Shown here piece by piece: positions 16,465 to 24,534 of a stretch of DNA of 59,530 nt (position 1 is the first letter of the stretch; each line of letters opens with the position of its first letter). The DNA comes from Komagataeibacter oboediens (GTDB taxonomy: Bacteria; Pseudomonadota; Alphaproteobacteria; Acetobacterales; Acetobacteraceae), in NCBI RefSeq assembly GCF_003207815.1, contig NZ_NKTX01000017.1, positions 1-59,530 on the forward strand. The letters are read 5' to 3'. The position numbers and the translations under genes were made by a program. Below the pieces are notes generated by a model. It saw nothing but the letters and a program-made list of their open reading frames with translations. It searched no databases and was not told the origin of the DNA.

Positions 16465-17499
16465 ATGTCTGAAACCGATACCATGCGCGTTGTCCGCTTT
16501 ATGGAACCCAGGCGCCCGTTTGCCCTGCGCGCGGTATCCGTGCCGTCCCCCGGCCCGGATCAGGTGCGCGTGCGCGTTGCCGCATGCGGCGTCTGCCGGA
16601 CCGACCTGCACCTGCGTGACGGGCTGCTTGACCTGGGAAAAAGGGATTTCACCGTAGGCCACGAAATCTCCGGCACCATCGAATCCTGTGGCGACAACGT
16701 ACCCGCGCAATGGCAGGGCAAGCGCGTGGTGATCTATTACTATATCGGCTGCGGCCTGTGCCGGTACTGCCGCAGTGGCGAGGAATATCTGTGCCCCACG
16801 CCCAAGGCGCAGCCCGGCTTTTCCAGCGACGGGGGATACGCCGAAAATATCGTGGTACCGCTGCGCAACTGCGTGCCGCTGCCGGACAATGTGGACATGG
16901 CGGAAGCCGCCCCCATGGGCTGTGCCGGTTCCACTGCGGTACATGCGGGCAAGATGGCTGAAATCCGCCCTGGGGAATGGGTGGTGATCAATGGCGCGGG
17001 CGGCGTTGGCATGGCCGTGGTGCAATATGCACGTTATGCCGGCGGCCGGGTCATTGCGGTGGGCATGGGGGCCGAACGGATGGCGCTGGCCCGGCAACTT
17101 GGCGCGGAATACACGATCGACGCAGCGGAGGTGCCCGATGTCGCGGCCCGTGTGGCGGAAATCACGGGCGAGGGGGCGGACGTCGTTTTCGAACTGGTCG
17201 GCACCAGTGCCACGATGAAGGCCGCCATCACCATGCTGCGTCGACGCGGGCGGATGGTCATGATCGGGTATACCGCCGAGGACTTCCATGTTCATCCCGT
17301 TGAGCTGATCGTGCGTGAAATTACCGTGCGCGGGTCAGTCGGTTCATCGCTTGAGGATCTGTATGAAGCCATCGACCTGCTGGCGCGCGGGGTCATCCAG
17401 TCGCCCGTGGCACGTCGTCACAGTCTTGAAGAATTCGAAACCGCATTGTCCGAAGTGCAGGACGGCGAACTGCCCGGTCGTGTCGTACTGCTTCCGTAA
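16465..17499 (+). CDS. Zinc-dependent alcohol dehydrogenase (MDR family)
   Basis: 344 aa. Catalytic zinc ligands in CGVCRTDLH (C44) and GHEISG (H66, E67); structural zinc cysteines at about 96, 99, 102 and 110 (GCGLCRYCRSGEEYLC); NAD(P)-binding loop NGAGGVGMAVVQYA. It should oxidise a primary or secondary alcohol to an aldehyde or ketone in the cytoplasm. The ATG at 16465 follows GGGAGAATTGTCC; the ATG at 16450 would overlap that ribosome-binding site. Its promoter carries the TGTATACA operator of the thiamine-pyrimidine genes, and it converges on the end of their leftward operon. Oxidation of the hydroxymethyl group of the thiamine pyrimidine is a reasonable guess, together with the aldehyde dehydrogenase at 28213. 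Confidence 0.9.
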   Translation: MSETDTMRVVRFMEPRRPFALRAVSVPSPGPDQVRVRVAACGVCRTDLHLRDGLLDLGKRDFTVGHEISGTIESCGDNVPAQWQGKRVVIYYYIGCGLCRYCRSGEEYLCPTPKAQPGFSSDGGYAENIVVPLRNCVPLPDNVDMAEAAPMGCAGSTAVHAGKMAEIRPGEWVVINGAGGVGMAVVQYARYAGGRVIAVGMGAERMALARQLGAEYTIDAAEVPDVAARVAEITGEGADVVFELVGTSATMKAAITMLRRRGRMVMIGYTAEDFHVHPVELIVREITVRGSVGSSLEDLYEAIDLLARGVIQSPVARRHSLEEFETALSEVQDGELPGRVVLLP

Positions 17500-17505
17500 T
17501 CATGG

Positions 17506-17533
17506 CAGGCAGGGAAGGTCGCTTCCCTGCCTG
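17506..17533. terminator. Bidirectional hairpin between convergent transcripts
   Basis: A perfect 12-bp stem, CAGGCAGGGAAG (17506-17517) with CTTCCCTGCCTG (17522-17533), four-base loop, lying between the stop of the rightward dehydrogenase (17499) and the end of the leftward eight-gene operon (17541). No U-tract follows on either side. Confidence 0.7.
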
Positions 17534-17540
17534 TAACACC

Positions 17541-18377
17541 TTACGCCGCGCTGACTACAAGGCGCTGCAGAAGGGGCACGACAACCGCATCGAATGCTTC
17601 GGGCTGTTCCAGGTAAGGCACGTGGTTTGACTTATCGATAAACACCAGCTCCGGGTTCCCCAGCGCGGTACGGCACGCTTCACCGACCTCGGGCGGGACA
17701 GCCTTGTCCTGCCTGCCCCATACCAGCAGCATTTTCTCTGGCGGATAGAGCGCGGACAGCCGCTCCGCCACATAGTCGGCAGAAATGCCGTTAACCAGAT
17801 AATCCCCCAGTCGACCGAACGCAGCCCCGGCACCAGGGAATGTATTGATCCGCCATTCTTCCTCGATCATGGCCGGGGTAATGCCCGACGTATCGTACAG
17901 GACAAATTTCAGCTTGTTTCCAAACAGGTTTTTATCCTGCACCCGAACGTTCCGGCTGATGGTCTCGGCCACGTCCTGGCTGATCGGCACGACACCCAGT
18001 GCGCCGACCAGAACAAGTCCCGGCACGCGCCCGGGGGCAGTACATGCCGCATAGGCCGCGATATGCGCCCCAAGCGATGTCCCGACCAGCGGGGCGGACT
18101 GGATATCCAGCGTATCCATGACCTGCAGGATGAAATCGGCAATGGCGGGAACGGTCGAGGGCGCCGTTTCTTCCTTGCTGGCAAACCCGTGTCCGGGCAG
18201 GTCGCACGCAATTGCGCGAAAACCCAGCGCACCAATGCGTTCAACGGTCGTACGCCAGCGGTCGGCGCGCGCGCCCAGACCATGGATGAACAGGACGGCG
18301 GGACCGGTTCCGGCCTCGATAATACGGGTAAAGCCGTTGCCAACAGCCAGCGGATAGCAGATGGAGGGAGTGGTCAT
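17541..18377 (-). CDS. Alpha/beta hydrolase, last gene of the Rieske operon
   Basis: 278 aa. Oxyanion-hole motif LFIHGLGA, nucleophile elbow VGTSLGAH (S101), catalytic acid in WGRQDKAVP (D223) and base in KSNHVPYLEQP (H251): a complete triad. Families of this shape include C-C bond hydrolases, esterases and RutD-like hydrolases. It overlaps the RidA-family gene by ATGA, the same gene pair type as RutC-RutD of uracil breakdown, although the rest of the Rut system is absent. It probably hydrolyses a late, ring-opened intermediate in the cytoplasm. It is the most distal gene of an eight-gene operon that begins at 24315. Confidence 0.87.
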   Translation of the reverse strand: MTTPSICYPLAVGNGFTRIIEAGTGPAVLFIHGLGARADRWRTTVERIGALGFRAIACDLPGHGFASKEETAPSTVPAIADFILQVMDTLDIQSAPLVGTSLGAHIAAYAACTAPGRVPGLVLVGALGVVPISQDVAETISRNVRVQDKNLFGNKLKFVLYDTSGITPAMIEEEWRINTFPGAGAAFGRLGDYLVNGISADYVAERLSALYPPEKMLLVWGRQDKAVPPEVGEACRTALGNPELVFIDKSNHVPYLEQPEAFDAVVVPLLQRLVVSAA

Positions 18378-18775
18378 GAAACTGGGCTTTCAGCTAGGGT
18401 TGCGATGGCTTCGATTTCCATCAGGGTGCCATCACCAATCAGTCCGGCAACCTGCACCAGCGTGCTGGCGGGACGCCATTCGCCAAAGATTTCGGACCGC
18501 ACCTGATTCAGCGCGAAACGGTCCTGCAGGTCCGTCAGGAAAAAGGTGAGTTTCACCACATGGCGCAGGTCGGACCCGACACCTTCCAGAATGCGCGACA
18601 GAAGGGCGAAAATATGCCGGGCCTGTGCCTCGGCATCATTCACACCCACCAGGCTGCCATCCTCGGCCAGTGCAAGCAGGCCGGATACATGGATCTGTTC
18701 CCCCGCCAGCACGGCATGCGAATATGGCCCCACCGGCGCGGACAGGCCGGGGGGGCAGAGGGCACGCGGCATCAT
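18374..18775 (-). CDS. RidA/YjgF family enamine/imine deaminase
   Basis: 133 aa, the normal length for the family. The conserved substrate-binding arginine region reads WRPASTLVQVAGLIGDGT and the end MEIEAIA, both hallmarks of RidA proteins, which form trimers and hydrolyse reactive enamines or imines to ketones and ammonia. Both flanking overlaps (ATGATG with the oxygenase small subunit, ATGA with the hydrolase) show tight coupling. In a pathway degrading an aminopyrimidine such an enzyme would deal with aminoacrylate-like products after ring opening. RutC of the uracil pathway belongs to the same superfamily. Confidence 0.88.
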   Translation of the reverse strand: MMPRALCPPGLSAPVGPYSHAVLAGEQIHVSGLLALAEDGSLVGVNDAEAQARHIFALLSRILEGVGSDLRHVVKLTFFLTDLQDRFALNQVRSEIFGEWRPASTLVQVAGLIGDGTLMEIEAIATLAESPVS

Positions 18776-19257
18776 ATCGGCGTGGCCAGCAGGGTCAGGA
18801 TCGCACCGGTATCAACCAGAACCCGCATTTTTGCGATCCGCAGCACGCCGTCGACACGCTTCAGTTCGGCATGGTAGCGCCCGACGCTGAACAGCCGCGT
18901 CTCACCTGCCTGAATGGACTGGAACAGGGAATACGCGGCCGTGGCGGTCCACATACCGTCCTGCGCCGTGACGCGCACCGGGCCGATGATATGGCAGTCG
19001 TAATGAATGTTGAAGACGTTCGCTTCACGCAGGGAATAGACGCGGTCGTCAAGCATATCGCGGCTGTCACACAGCATGAGCGATAGTGGCAGGTTCTGTT
19101 CCACGTTTTCCCGGCTGATGATTTCATAGAGGCAGTCGGGCAGGAACAGGGTTGTCCAGTCTTCCAGCCTGTCCGCGTCCAGAAGACGGCCGTATTCCTC
19201 GAACAACATCGTGACTTCCAGATGCATCTCGGGTGAGATGCCACATATGGCGTTCAT
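18772..19257 (-). CDS. Rieske ring-hydroxylating oxygenase small (beta) subunit
   Basis: 161 aa, matching the NTF2-like beta subunits of benzoate/anthranilate-type dioxygenases: N-terminal helices with EVTMLFEEYGRLLDADRLEDW, then LFLPDCLYEI and the sheet ending in ILTLLATPI. The beta subunit has a structural role, forming alpha3beta3 hexamers with the Rieske subunit encoded directly upstream; the genes overlap by one base at 19257. No catalytic metal is expected. Confidence 0.88.
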   Translation of the reverse strand: MNAICGISPEMHLEVTMLFEEYGRLLDADRLEDWTTLFLPDCLYEIISRENVEQNLPLSLMLCDSRDMLDDRVYSLREANVFNIHYDCHIIGPVRVTAQDGMWTATAAYSLFQSIQAGETRLFSVGRYHAELKRVDGVLRIAKMRVLVDTGAILTLLATPI

Positions 19258-20537
19258 TATGCCGTCTCTCCCGCCCTGATACCCATAAGCTTGCAGTAAT
19301 AGATCCAGAACCCGCGCATCGGCACGTCACTGATCAGGTTTTCCTGATCCGTTACCGGGCCACGGCCACCGAATTCGACAATGGAATGCTTGTCCATGTC
19401 CCGCACGATGGCACGGTGCACCAGTTCAACCGCTTCGCCATCCTCCATCGAGACCAGACCCGCAGGCCCCGCCAGATTCGCCTTGCGCAGGCGGTGACGC
19501 GTCATGGCCTCATCATCATCTTCGTAGCCGAAAAAGGTCGAGACGATTTCAAACTCATCGGCTGAACGCGGGCGCAACTGGCGTACGGCCAACGTATTGC
19601 CGATCTGCTGCAACGCCGCATTGGCAAACAGCGATGTCACCGCCAGCGTCAGATTGTCGGGAAATTCCTTGTAGTAACGCAGAAGGGAGGGATCCTTCAG
19701 CTTGATGTTCATGTCCCCACGGTCGGTCCCGGCATAGCCGCCATCGCTGGCGCCGTCCTGATCCGTGCGTCCCCCCTGTGCAGCCCAGGACAGGTTATGC
19801 TTGCCATCGGCGTCCACGCGCGCGCCGCCGGTCCCGCTCAGGCGCGCAATGCCGAAGGTGATCTGGAACATGTGCAGCAGACCGCCATGGTTGGGGTCGC
19901 GCAGGTTGTCCGTATAAAGCTTCCAGTTGCCGAAAATCCTCTGGCGCTGGTAGCCCAGGACCTTGACGGGCTTATGAAACAGCCGCTTGACCTGATGGGT
20001 GAACACCGGGCCCAGATACTCCTCCAGCGGCGGTGTCTCCTCGCAGAAGGTGCCGAAAATGGCGCCGTTCATCGTTTCCACCCGCAGGCGCTGCAGGTTG
20101 TGGCAGGCCTTGTCAAAATCGGCGGGCAGTCCGCCCACCCCCTTGATCCCCTTCTGGAACGGCACGCCGATCAGCTTGCCTGTCAGGTCAAAGGACCACT
20201 GGTGGTAGCAGCAGGTGTGCACCTTGGTATTGCCATGCAGGTTGCGCTGCACTTCCGCCCCGCGGTGGCTGCACCGGTTGACAAGGGCATGCAGGCTGCC
20301 GTCGCGCGCACGGTTGACGATGACCGGCGTATCGCCCACCTCAATCAGGCGGTAATCACCCGGATTGGGAATCTCCGCTTCCAGCGCAAGGTAATTCCAT
20401 ATCGGGCCACGAAAGATACGTTCCTGTTCCAGTTCGAATACGTCAGGATCGCGGTACATGCCGTATGGTATGCGACTACAGTCAGCCGCGGGGAAAGTAT
20501 AGCGTGACAGGGCATCAGCCCCGGCGGGTGCGGTCAT
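19257..20537 (-). CDS. Rieske ring-hydroxylating oxygenase large (alpha) subunit, anthranilate-dioxygenase-like
   Basis: 426 aa from the ATG at 20537 (ribosome-binding GGAG upstream). The [2Fe-2S] Rieske site is C89/H91 (CSHRG) and C109/H112 (CCYHQW). The mononuclear iron site is D214, H217, H222 in NLRDPNHGGLLH, with the acidic third ligand in the later GPAGLVSMEDGE region. The sequence style is closest to the AndAc/salicylate-hydroxylase group. These enzymes add O2 to aromatic acids, often removing carboxylate and amino groups. In this operon a 4-amino-pyrimidine-5-carboxylate, an ortho-amino acid like anthranilate, would be a logical substrate (inference). No ferredoxin or reductase gene is nearby, so electrons must come from elsewhere. 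Confidence 0.93.
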   Translation of the reverse strand: MTAPAGADALSRYTFPAADCSRIPYGMYRDPDVFELEQERIFRGPIWNYLALEAEIPNPGDYRLIEVGDTPVIVNRARDGSLHALVNRCSHRGAEVQRNLHGNTKVHTCCYHQWSFDLTGKLIGVPFQKGIKGVGGLPADFDKACHNLQRLRVETMNGAIFGTFCEETPPLEEYLGPVFTHQVKRLFHKPVKVLGYQRQRIFGNWKLYTDNLRDPNHGGLLHMFQITFGIARLSGTGGARVDADGKHNLSWAAQGGRTDQDGASDGGYAGTDRGDMNIKLKDPSLLRYYKEFPDNLTLAVTSLFANAALQQIGNTLAVRQLRPRSADEFEIVSTFFGYEDDDEAMTRHRLRKANLAGPAGLVSMEDGEAVELVHRAIVRDMDKHSIVEFGGRGPVTDQENLISDVPMRGFWIYYCKLMGIRAGETA

Positions 20538-20580
20538 GAAGGATACTCCGTATGGGTCGATCCGGAATGTGGAAAGGGCA

Positions 20581-21927
20581 CTATGGCAACTGCATTGGCG
20601 TATGGCCGGTGGACGCGCGGGTGTATGTCCGCGTCCAGTATCCCTGCGCGTTTTCACAGGGGTGACGTGGTATCTCCATCGGCATGTCAGGCAGCACGAC
20701 ACGCGCACCGCCAAGCCAGACATCCGTCATGCGTTTCCTGTCTTCAAGCTGCGTGATATCGGCCAGCGGGTCACCGTCAAACACAAGCAGGTCAGCCAGT
20801 TTTCCCGGTGCTATGCTGTCAAACTCCTGGCCACCACGCAGCAGGCAGCGGTTGCGGTGCGTTGCCGTACGCAGCACCTCGTCGGTCGGCATGCCAAGGA
20901 AGCTGACAAGGATCGACAGTTCCCGGGTTGCCCATTCGCCATAGGGCGTCATGGAGAAGCCGGTTTCGGATCCACTCAGGATCGGAACGCCTGCGTCATA
21001 CGCGCGGCGCAGGTTATCGGTCGCTTCCGCCAGTTCCTGACGCTGCACGTTGGGCCACCAGTCATAGGACGGGTCATCGGGCTGGGCATACTGGATGTTG
21101 TTGACCAGCATGAGCAGGGAAGGGCAGATCGTGCAGCCTTCCCCCGCAGCGGCGCGCACGCCTTCGTCATCAATGCGGGAAGCATGATAGAGGATGTCCG
21201 CCCCGGCGCGCGCGGCATACAGCACGCCTTCGCGCCCGCGGGCATGTATGGCGACCCGGCGGCCAAGGCGGTGGGCCTCCCGGATCATGGCCGTCGTTTC
21301 ATCCTGCGTGAAGGTTGCATACAGGCCACCCGAATTGCCGCCCTGTATCCCGTCCATCGCGATCTTGATGATATCGACGCCATCCTTTGTCTGCTGACGG
21401 ATGGCCTCGATCGCCTCGGGAAGGGATGTGACCAGCCGGCCGGTCGAACATGGCGGGCAGCCGATCCATGACGGATAATAGTCATAAAGCCCCTGGCGGG
21501 CCGTCAGGGCCTGCCCGGCTGCGGTAATGCGCGGCCCCTGGAACATCCCGACATACAGGGCATTGCGCAGCGATGGCGTGACCAGACCCGCGCAGGCGGG
21601 GTCCAGCAGGCTGGTAAAGCCTGCGGCCAGCATGCGCTGGGCCGCCGCCAAAGCACGGATGGCGCGGTATTCCAGATTGGGGTAAAGATCCACTTCCTCT
21701 TCCGAACGGGCATTGCCGTACGACAGGTGGGTGTGCAGATCGCTCAGTCCCGGCATGACCAGGTGGCGGCTGTAATCAACCACCACGTCATCAGGACCGG
21801 GAGCGGGCAGGGAGGCTGCGGGATAAAGGCCCACAATACGGCCATCTTCGATCACCAGTGCGTGATCATGGCGGTAGGTGGACTCCGTGCCGGTAAAGAC
21901 ACGCCCGCATTTCAGAATGGTTCTCAT
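20581..21927 (-). CDS. Amidohydrolase of the imidazolonepropionase/cyclic amidase type
   Basis: 448 aa from the ATG at 21927, which overlaps the upstream hydrolase stop. The metal motif HLVMPGLSDLHTHLS gives the two N-terminal His ligands; a Lys is present in DIIKIAMDG; further His ligands lie in VAIHARG and ILYHAS; the final Asp is probably replaced or shifted, because the region reads LSGSETGFSM. This corresponds to the binuclear-type amidohydrolases acting on cyclic amides, imidazolones or peptides. Within the Rieske operon it is the best candidate for hydrolytic opening of an oxidised pyrimidine ring. Substrate not determinable from sequence. Confidence 0.85.
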   Translation of the reverse strand: MRTILKCGRVFTGTESTYRHDHALVIEDGRIVGLYPAASLPAPGPDDVVVDYSRHLVMPGLSDLHTHLSYGNARSEEEVDLYPNLEYRAIRALAAAQRMLAAGFTSLLDPACAGLVTPSLRNALYVGMFQGPRITAAGQALTARQGLYDYYPSWIGCPPCSTGRLVTSLPEAIEAIRQQTKDGVDIIKIAMDGIQGGNSGGLYATFTQDETTAMIREAHRLGRRVAIHARGREGVLYAARAGADILYHASRIDDEGVRAAAGEGCTICPSLLMLVNNIQYAQPDDPSYDWWPNVQRQELAEATDNLRRAYDAGVPILSGSETGFSMTPYGEWATRELSILVSFLGMPTDEVLRTATHRNRCLLRGGQEFDSIAPGKLADLLVFDGDPLADITQLEDRKRMTDVWLGGARVVLPDMPMEIPRHPCENAQGYWTRTYTRASTGHTPMQLP

Positions 21928-22784
21928 GCGGAATATCCGGTGGCTAGAAGCAGAAGGGAAAGCGCTGCGTCCACATCCGCTGCCCGTTCGGACATGATGG
22001 CATGACCGCAGTCGCCCAGAAGGGTCAGATCGGCATGGGGCATATGGTCCAGCACCAGTCGGGCCATGGGGCCGGGCGGACATGCCCGGTCCTGCAGGCC
22101 GTGCAGGATGCGGACGGGCATGCGTATGGTGGATGCCTCCCTTGCCGGAAGGGATGCCGCCAGCAGGCAGGCATCGGGATCGGCCAGCATGGCGGCAAAG
22201 GCGGCGCGGCGCGCGCTGTCGCCTGCGGCCTGCCAGCGGGCCTCCACCACCATGGATGGCGGGGGGGCGCAATCGGCTGTCATCGGGCGCATGGCCGCCG
22301 CCAGCGCCGCACGGTCGGCCGGGGCGGACCAGAAATCACGCAGCGCAGGTGTTGCCTGCCGCTGCCCCGCCGGGGCGCCGATAACCATGACCCCACGCAG
22401 GGAAGGACGCCGTGCCGCCACGCGCAGCGACAGCGCGCCGCCGACCGAATTGCCAATCAGGTGGGCATCCGGCCCGGCATGGTCCAGCACCCGGTCAACC
22501 TGTTCGATCCACAGCGGCACATCGAAGGTACATGTCCTGCCGGGCGGCACGGCGCCGCCAAAACCGATCAGGTCGATAACGTGCACGTCATGGCCAGCGG
22601 GCAACCGGGCCAGCAGGGGGGCAAAATTAATCTGCCCCGTCGTGCCCGGACCGATGCCATGAACCAGTACCAGTGGGGGAGCCCCGCCCGTGCCACGGCG
22701 GATGCGCCATGAAAAGTTGATGTCGTCCACCCTGTCATGCGCCTGGACCCACTGCTGGGCCGCACCCTGTGCCGGGGCGTTCAT
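21924..22784 (-). CDS. Alpha/beta hydrolase
   Basis: 286 aa. HGIGPGTTG forms the oxyanion region, LIGNSVGGAL carries the nucleophile serine, LHGLQDRACPP the acid and DCGHAIMSE the catalytic His. It differs clearly from the second alpha/beta hydrolase of the same operon (17541-18377), so two distinct hydrolytic steps are likely. Start at 22784 overlaps the permease stop (ATGA). Probable role: hydrolysis of an ester, amide or beta-diketone-like intermediate in the cytoplasm. Confidence 0.85.
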   Translation of the reverse strand: MNAPAQGAAQQWVQAHDRVDDINFSWRIRRGTGGAPPLVLVHGIGPGTTGQINFAPLLARLPAGHDVHVIDLIGFGGAVPPGRTCTFDVPLWIEQVDRVLDHAGPDAHLIGNSVGGALSLRVAARRPSLRGVMVIGAPAGQRQATPALRDFWSAPADRAALAAAMRPMTADCAPPPSMVVEARWQAAGDSARRAAFAAMLADPDACLLAASLPAREASTIRMPVRILHGLQDRACPPGPMARLVLDHMPHADLTLLGDCGHAIMSERAADVDAALSLLLLATGYSA

Positions 22785-23542
22785 CGGGCTGCCCCGCCAT
22801 TGCCGGGCGCCCAGTACAGGATGCGGCGCAGGACCCGGTCCACCACCGTCCAGATCAGGACCGTCATGACCGCCAGCACGAACAGAGCAGCAAACATGAC
22901 ATCGGTCTGTATGCGGGCATTGGCGTTCAGCATGACATAGCCCAGCCCTGCGGACGCGCCCACCCATTCACCCACGATCGCACCGATGGGCGCGATGGCC
23001 GTGGCGACACGCAGCCCGGACCCGAAGGCCGGCATGGCTGCGGGCAGCCGCACATGGCGCAGGATGGCACCCTGTTTCGCCCCCATTGTATGGGCCAAGT
23101 CCAGCCAGCCGGGATCGGTATGGCGCAACCCATCGGAAAATGCGGCGGCGACGGGAAAGAAAATGACAATGGTGGCCATGACCACCTTCGACATCATGCC
23201 GAACCCGAACCACAGCACCAGAAGCGGCGCCATGGCAAAGGCCGGGATGGCCTGACTCAGCAGCAGCAGCGGCATGATCCAGCGCTGCAGGCGCGGGGAA
23301 AAGGCCATTGCCAGCGCACACAGGCTACCCAGAAGCGTGCCGATGGCCAGCCCGAGCGCCATTTCGGAAAATGTGGTGAATGTGGCTGACGCCAGCAGCA
23401 TGCGCTGCTGCCACAGTGCATGCAGCACGGCGGGCGGCTGCGGCAGCAGGTAGAACGGAATGCTGCCCAGACGTGTCACAGCCCACCATGCGCCGATCAG
23501 CACGACAAACGTGACAACGGGCCGGACCAGTGTCGGGATCAT
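22781..23542 (-). CDS. thiX: ABC transporter permease, ThiX-like
   Basis: 253 aa with about six membrane helices. The ATPase-contact loop reads TMGAKQGAILRHVRLPAAMP and the end of the core is GEWVGASAGLGYVMLNANARIQTD, which agrees with ThiX permeases of the thiamine-pyrimidine (HMP precursor) transporter. It overlaps the ATPase gene by ATGA. The assignment rests mainly on the partner binding protein at 24535, which is clearly ThiY-like. It would pass a pyrimidine compound into the cytoplasm. Confidence 0.85.
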   Translation of the reverse strand: MIPTLVRPVVTFVVLIGAWWAVTRLGSIPFYLLPQPPAVLHALWQQRMLLASATFTTFSEMALGLAIGTLLGSLCALAMAFSPRLQRWIMPLLLLSQAIPAFAMAPLLVLWFGFGMMSKVVMATIVIFFPVAAAFSDGLRHTDPGWLDLAHTMGAKQGAILRHVRLPAAMPAFGSGLRVATAIAPIGAIVGEWVGASAGLGYVMLNANARIQTDVMFAALFVLAVMTVLIWTVVDRVLRRILYWAPGNGGAAR

Positions 23543-24315
23543 GCGCCATGTCCTTCCATGAGAATACGCATGAGGTGCCCCTGTATGTGGAGCAGCGCCT
23601 CATCATCCGGTGCGCGGGGTGTCGGTCCCGGCACTTCTATCGGGGGGCCCAGTCGCGCGGGGTGGCCGGTCAGAACCACCAGCCGGCGCCCGATGCGACA
23701 GGCTTCAAGCGGGTCGTGGGTGATGAGCAGGACGGTATGGTCCTGCAGCAGTTCGGCGGTCAGGTCCTGCACCTGCGCGCGCGTGAAGGTATCCAGTGCG
23801 GAAAAAGGTTCATCCATCAGGACAAAGGGATGGCTTTCATACAGCGTGCGCGCGATGGCGACGCGCTGACGCATGCCGCCGGACAGTTCGGAAGGCAGCG
23901 CCTTTGCCCGATCCTGCAGCGAGACACGTTCCAGCAGGTGCCGCGCACGATCGGGTTCCTGCCGCTCGCCACGCAGGCGTGCGCCCAGCATGACATTCTC
24001 GATCACGGTCAGCCAGGGGTAAAGCAGGTCCTGCTGGCCCATATAGGCAATGCGCCCGGCCAGGGGCAGCCCGTCCGTCGCCGTGACCGTACCCGCGCTG
24101 GCGCGCGTCAGGCCGGCGACGATCTTGAGCAGGCTGCTCTTGCCCACGCCGCTCGTACCCAGCAGGACAACGAATTCACCGCCCTGAACGGTCAGGTCCA
24201 GATCGGTAAAGATGGCACGTGTGCCGTATTGCAGACCCAGTCCGGAAATGCGCAGTCCCGGCAGGTCGACCGGCTGGTGCGTGGACGGGCGGGGAGGGGC
24301 ATCGTTATCGGTCAT
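23539..24315 (-). CDS. thiZ: ABC transporter ATP-binding protein, ThiZ-like
   Basis: 258 aa. Walker A GTSGVGKSS, Q-loop region AYMGQQDLLYPWLTV, signature LSGGM, Walker B FVLMDEP. The Q-loop wording, with YMGQQDLLYPWLTV and GARLRGE, is characteristic of ThiZ proteins rather than TauB/SsuB. It is the first gene of the leftward operon. The start ATG (24315-24313) touches a TGTATACA palindrome and has no visible Shine-Dalgarno sequence, so the transcript may be leaderless or the operator may act as a block just at the start of transcription. Confidence 0.87.
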   Translation of the reverse strand: MTDNDAPPRPSTHQPVDLPGLRISGLGLQYGTRAIFTDLDLTVQGGEFVVLLGTSGVGKSSLLKIVAGLTRASAGTVTATDGLPLAGRIAYMGQQDLLYPWLTVIENVMLGARLRGERQEPDRARHLLERVSLQDRAKALPSELSGGMRQRVAIARTLYESHPFVLMDEPFSALDTFTRAQVQDLTAELLQDHTVLLITHDPLEACRIGRRLVVLTGHPARLGPPIEVPGPTPRAPDDEALLHIQGHLMRILMEGHGA

Positions 24316-24323
24316 GTATACAA
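24314..24323. promoter_or_regulatory. GntR-type operator at the thiZ start codon
   Basis: ATGTATACAA with the core TGTATACA at 24315-24322; it overlaps the first base of the thiZ start codon on the other strand. It is one of two copies in the 219-base divergent region between thiZ and thiY. Confidence 0.6.
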
Positions 24324-24470
24324 ATTGCCAACGTCGAAACGATAACGCAACATGATTCGATGCTGATTCGAAAAAATTAATCCGTCATGTTCTGTTGTTT
24401 TCTTTATTTTACAAATAATTCTTAATCGGGACGCCACGCGTCGGTTTCTTGTTGCGAACCCGAAATGCCT

Positions 24471-24480
24471 ATGTATACAT
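24471..24480. promoter_or_regulatory. GntR-type operator upstream of thiY
   Basis: Perfect 10-bp palindrome ATGTATACAT, ending 54 bases before the thiY start. Identical core to the sites near 12007, 16410 and 24318. The rest of the 24316-24534 region is AT-rich promoter-like DNA without other recognised sites; no TPP riboswitch is seen. Confidence 0.65.
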
Positions 24481-24534
24481 TTTGGTGAATGTTCTTTTTT
24501 GGCGACATGTCCGGATGAACAGAAAAGGCAGCAC

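Noticed and set aside
17541-18775. Calling the RidA and alpha/beta hydrolase genes rutC and rutD
   Set aside because: The gene order is suggestive, but RutA, RutB and RutF equivalents are missing and the sequences show only superfamily features.
24316-24534. TPP riboswitch upstream of thiY or thiZ
   Set aside because: The conserved CTGAGA and ACCTGATCTGGATAAT-type elements are absent here and in the other leader regions I checked; the palindromic protein operators explain the region better.
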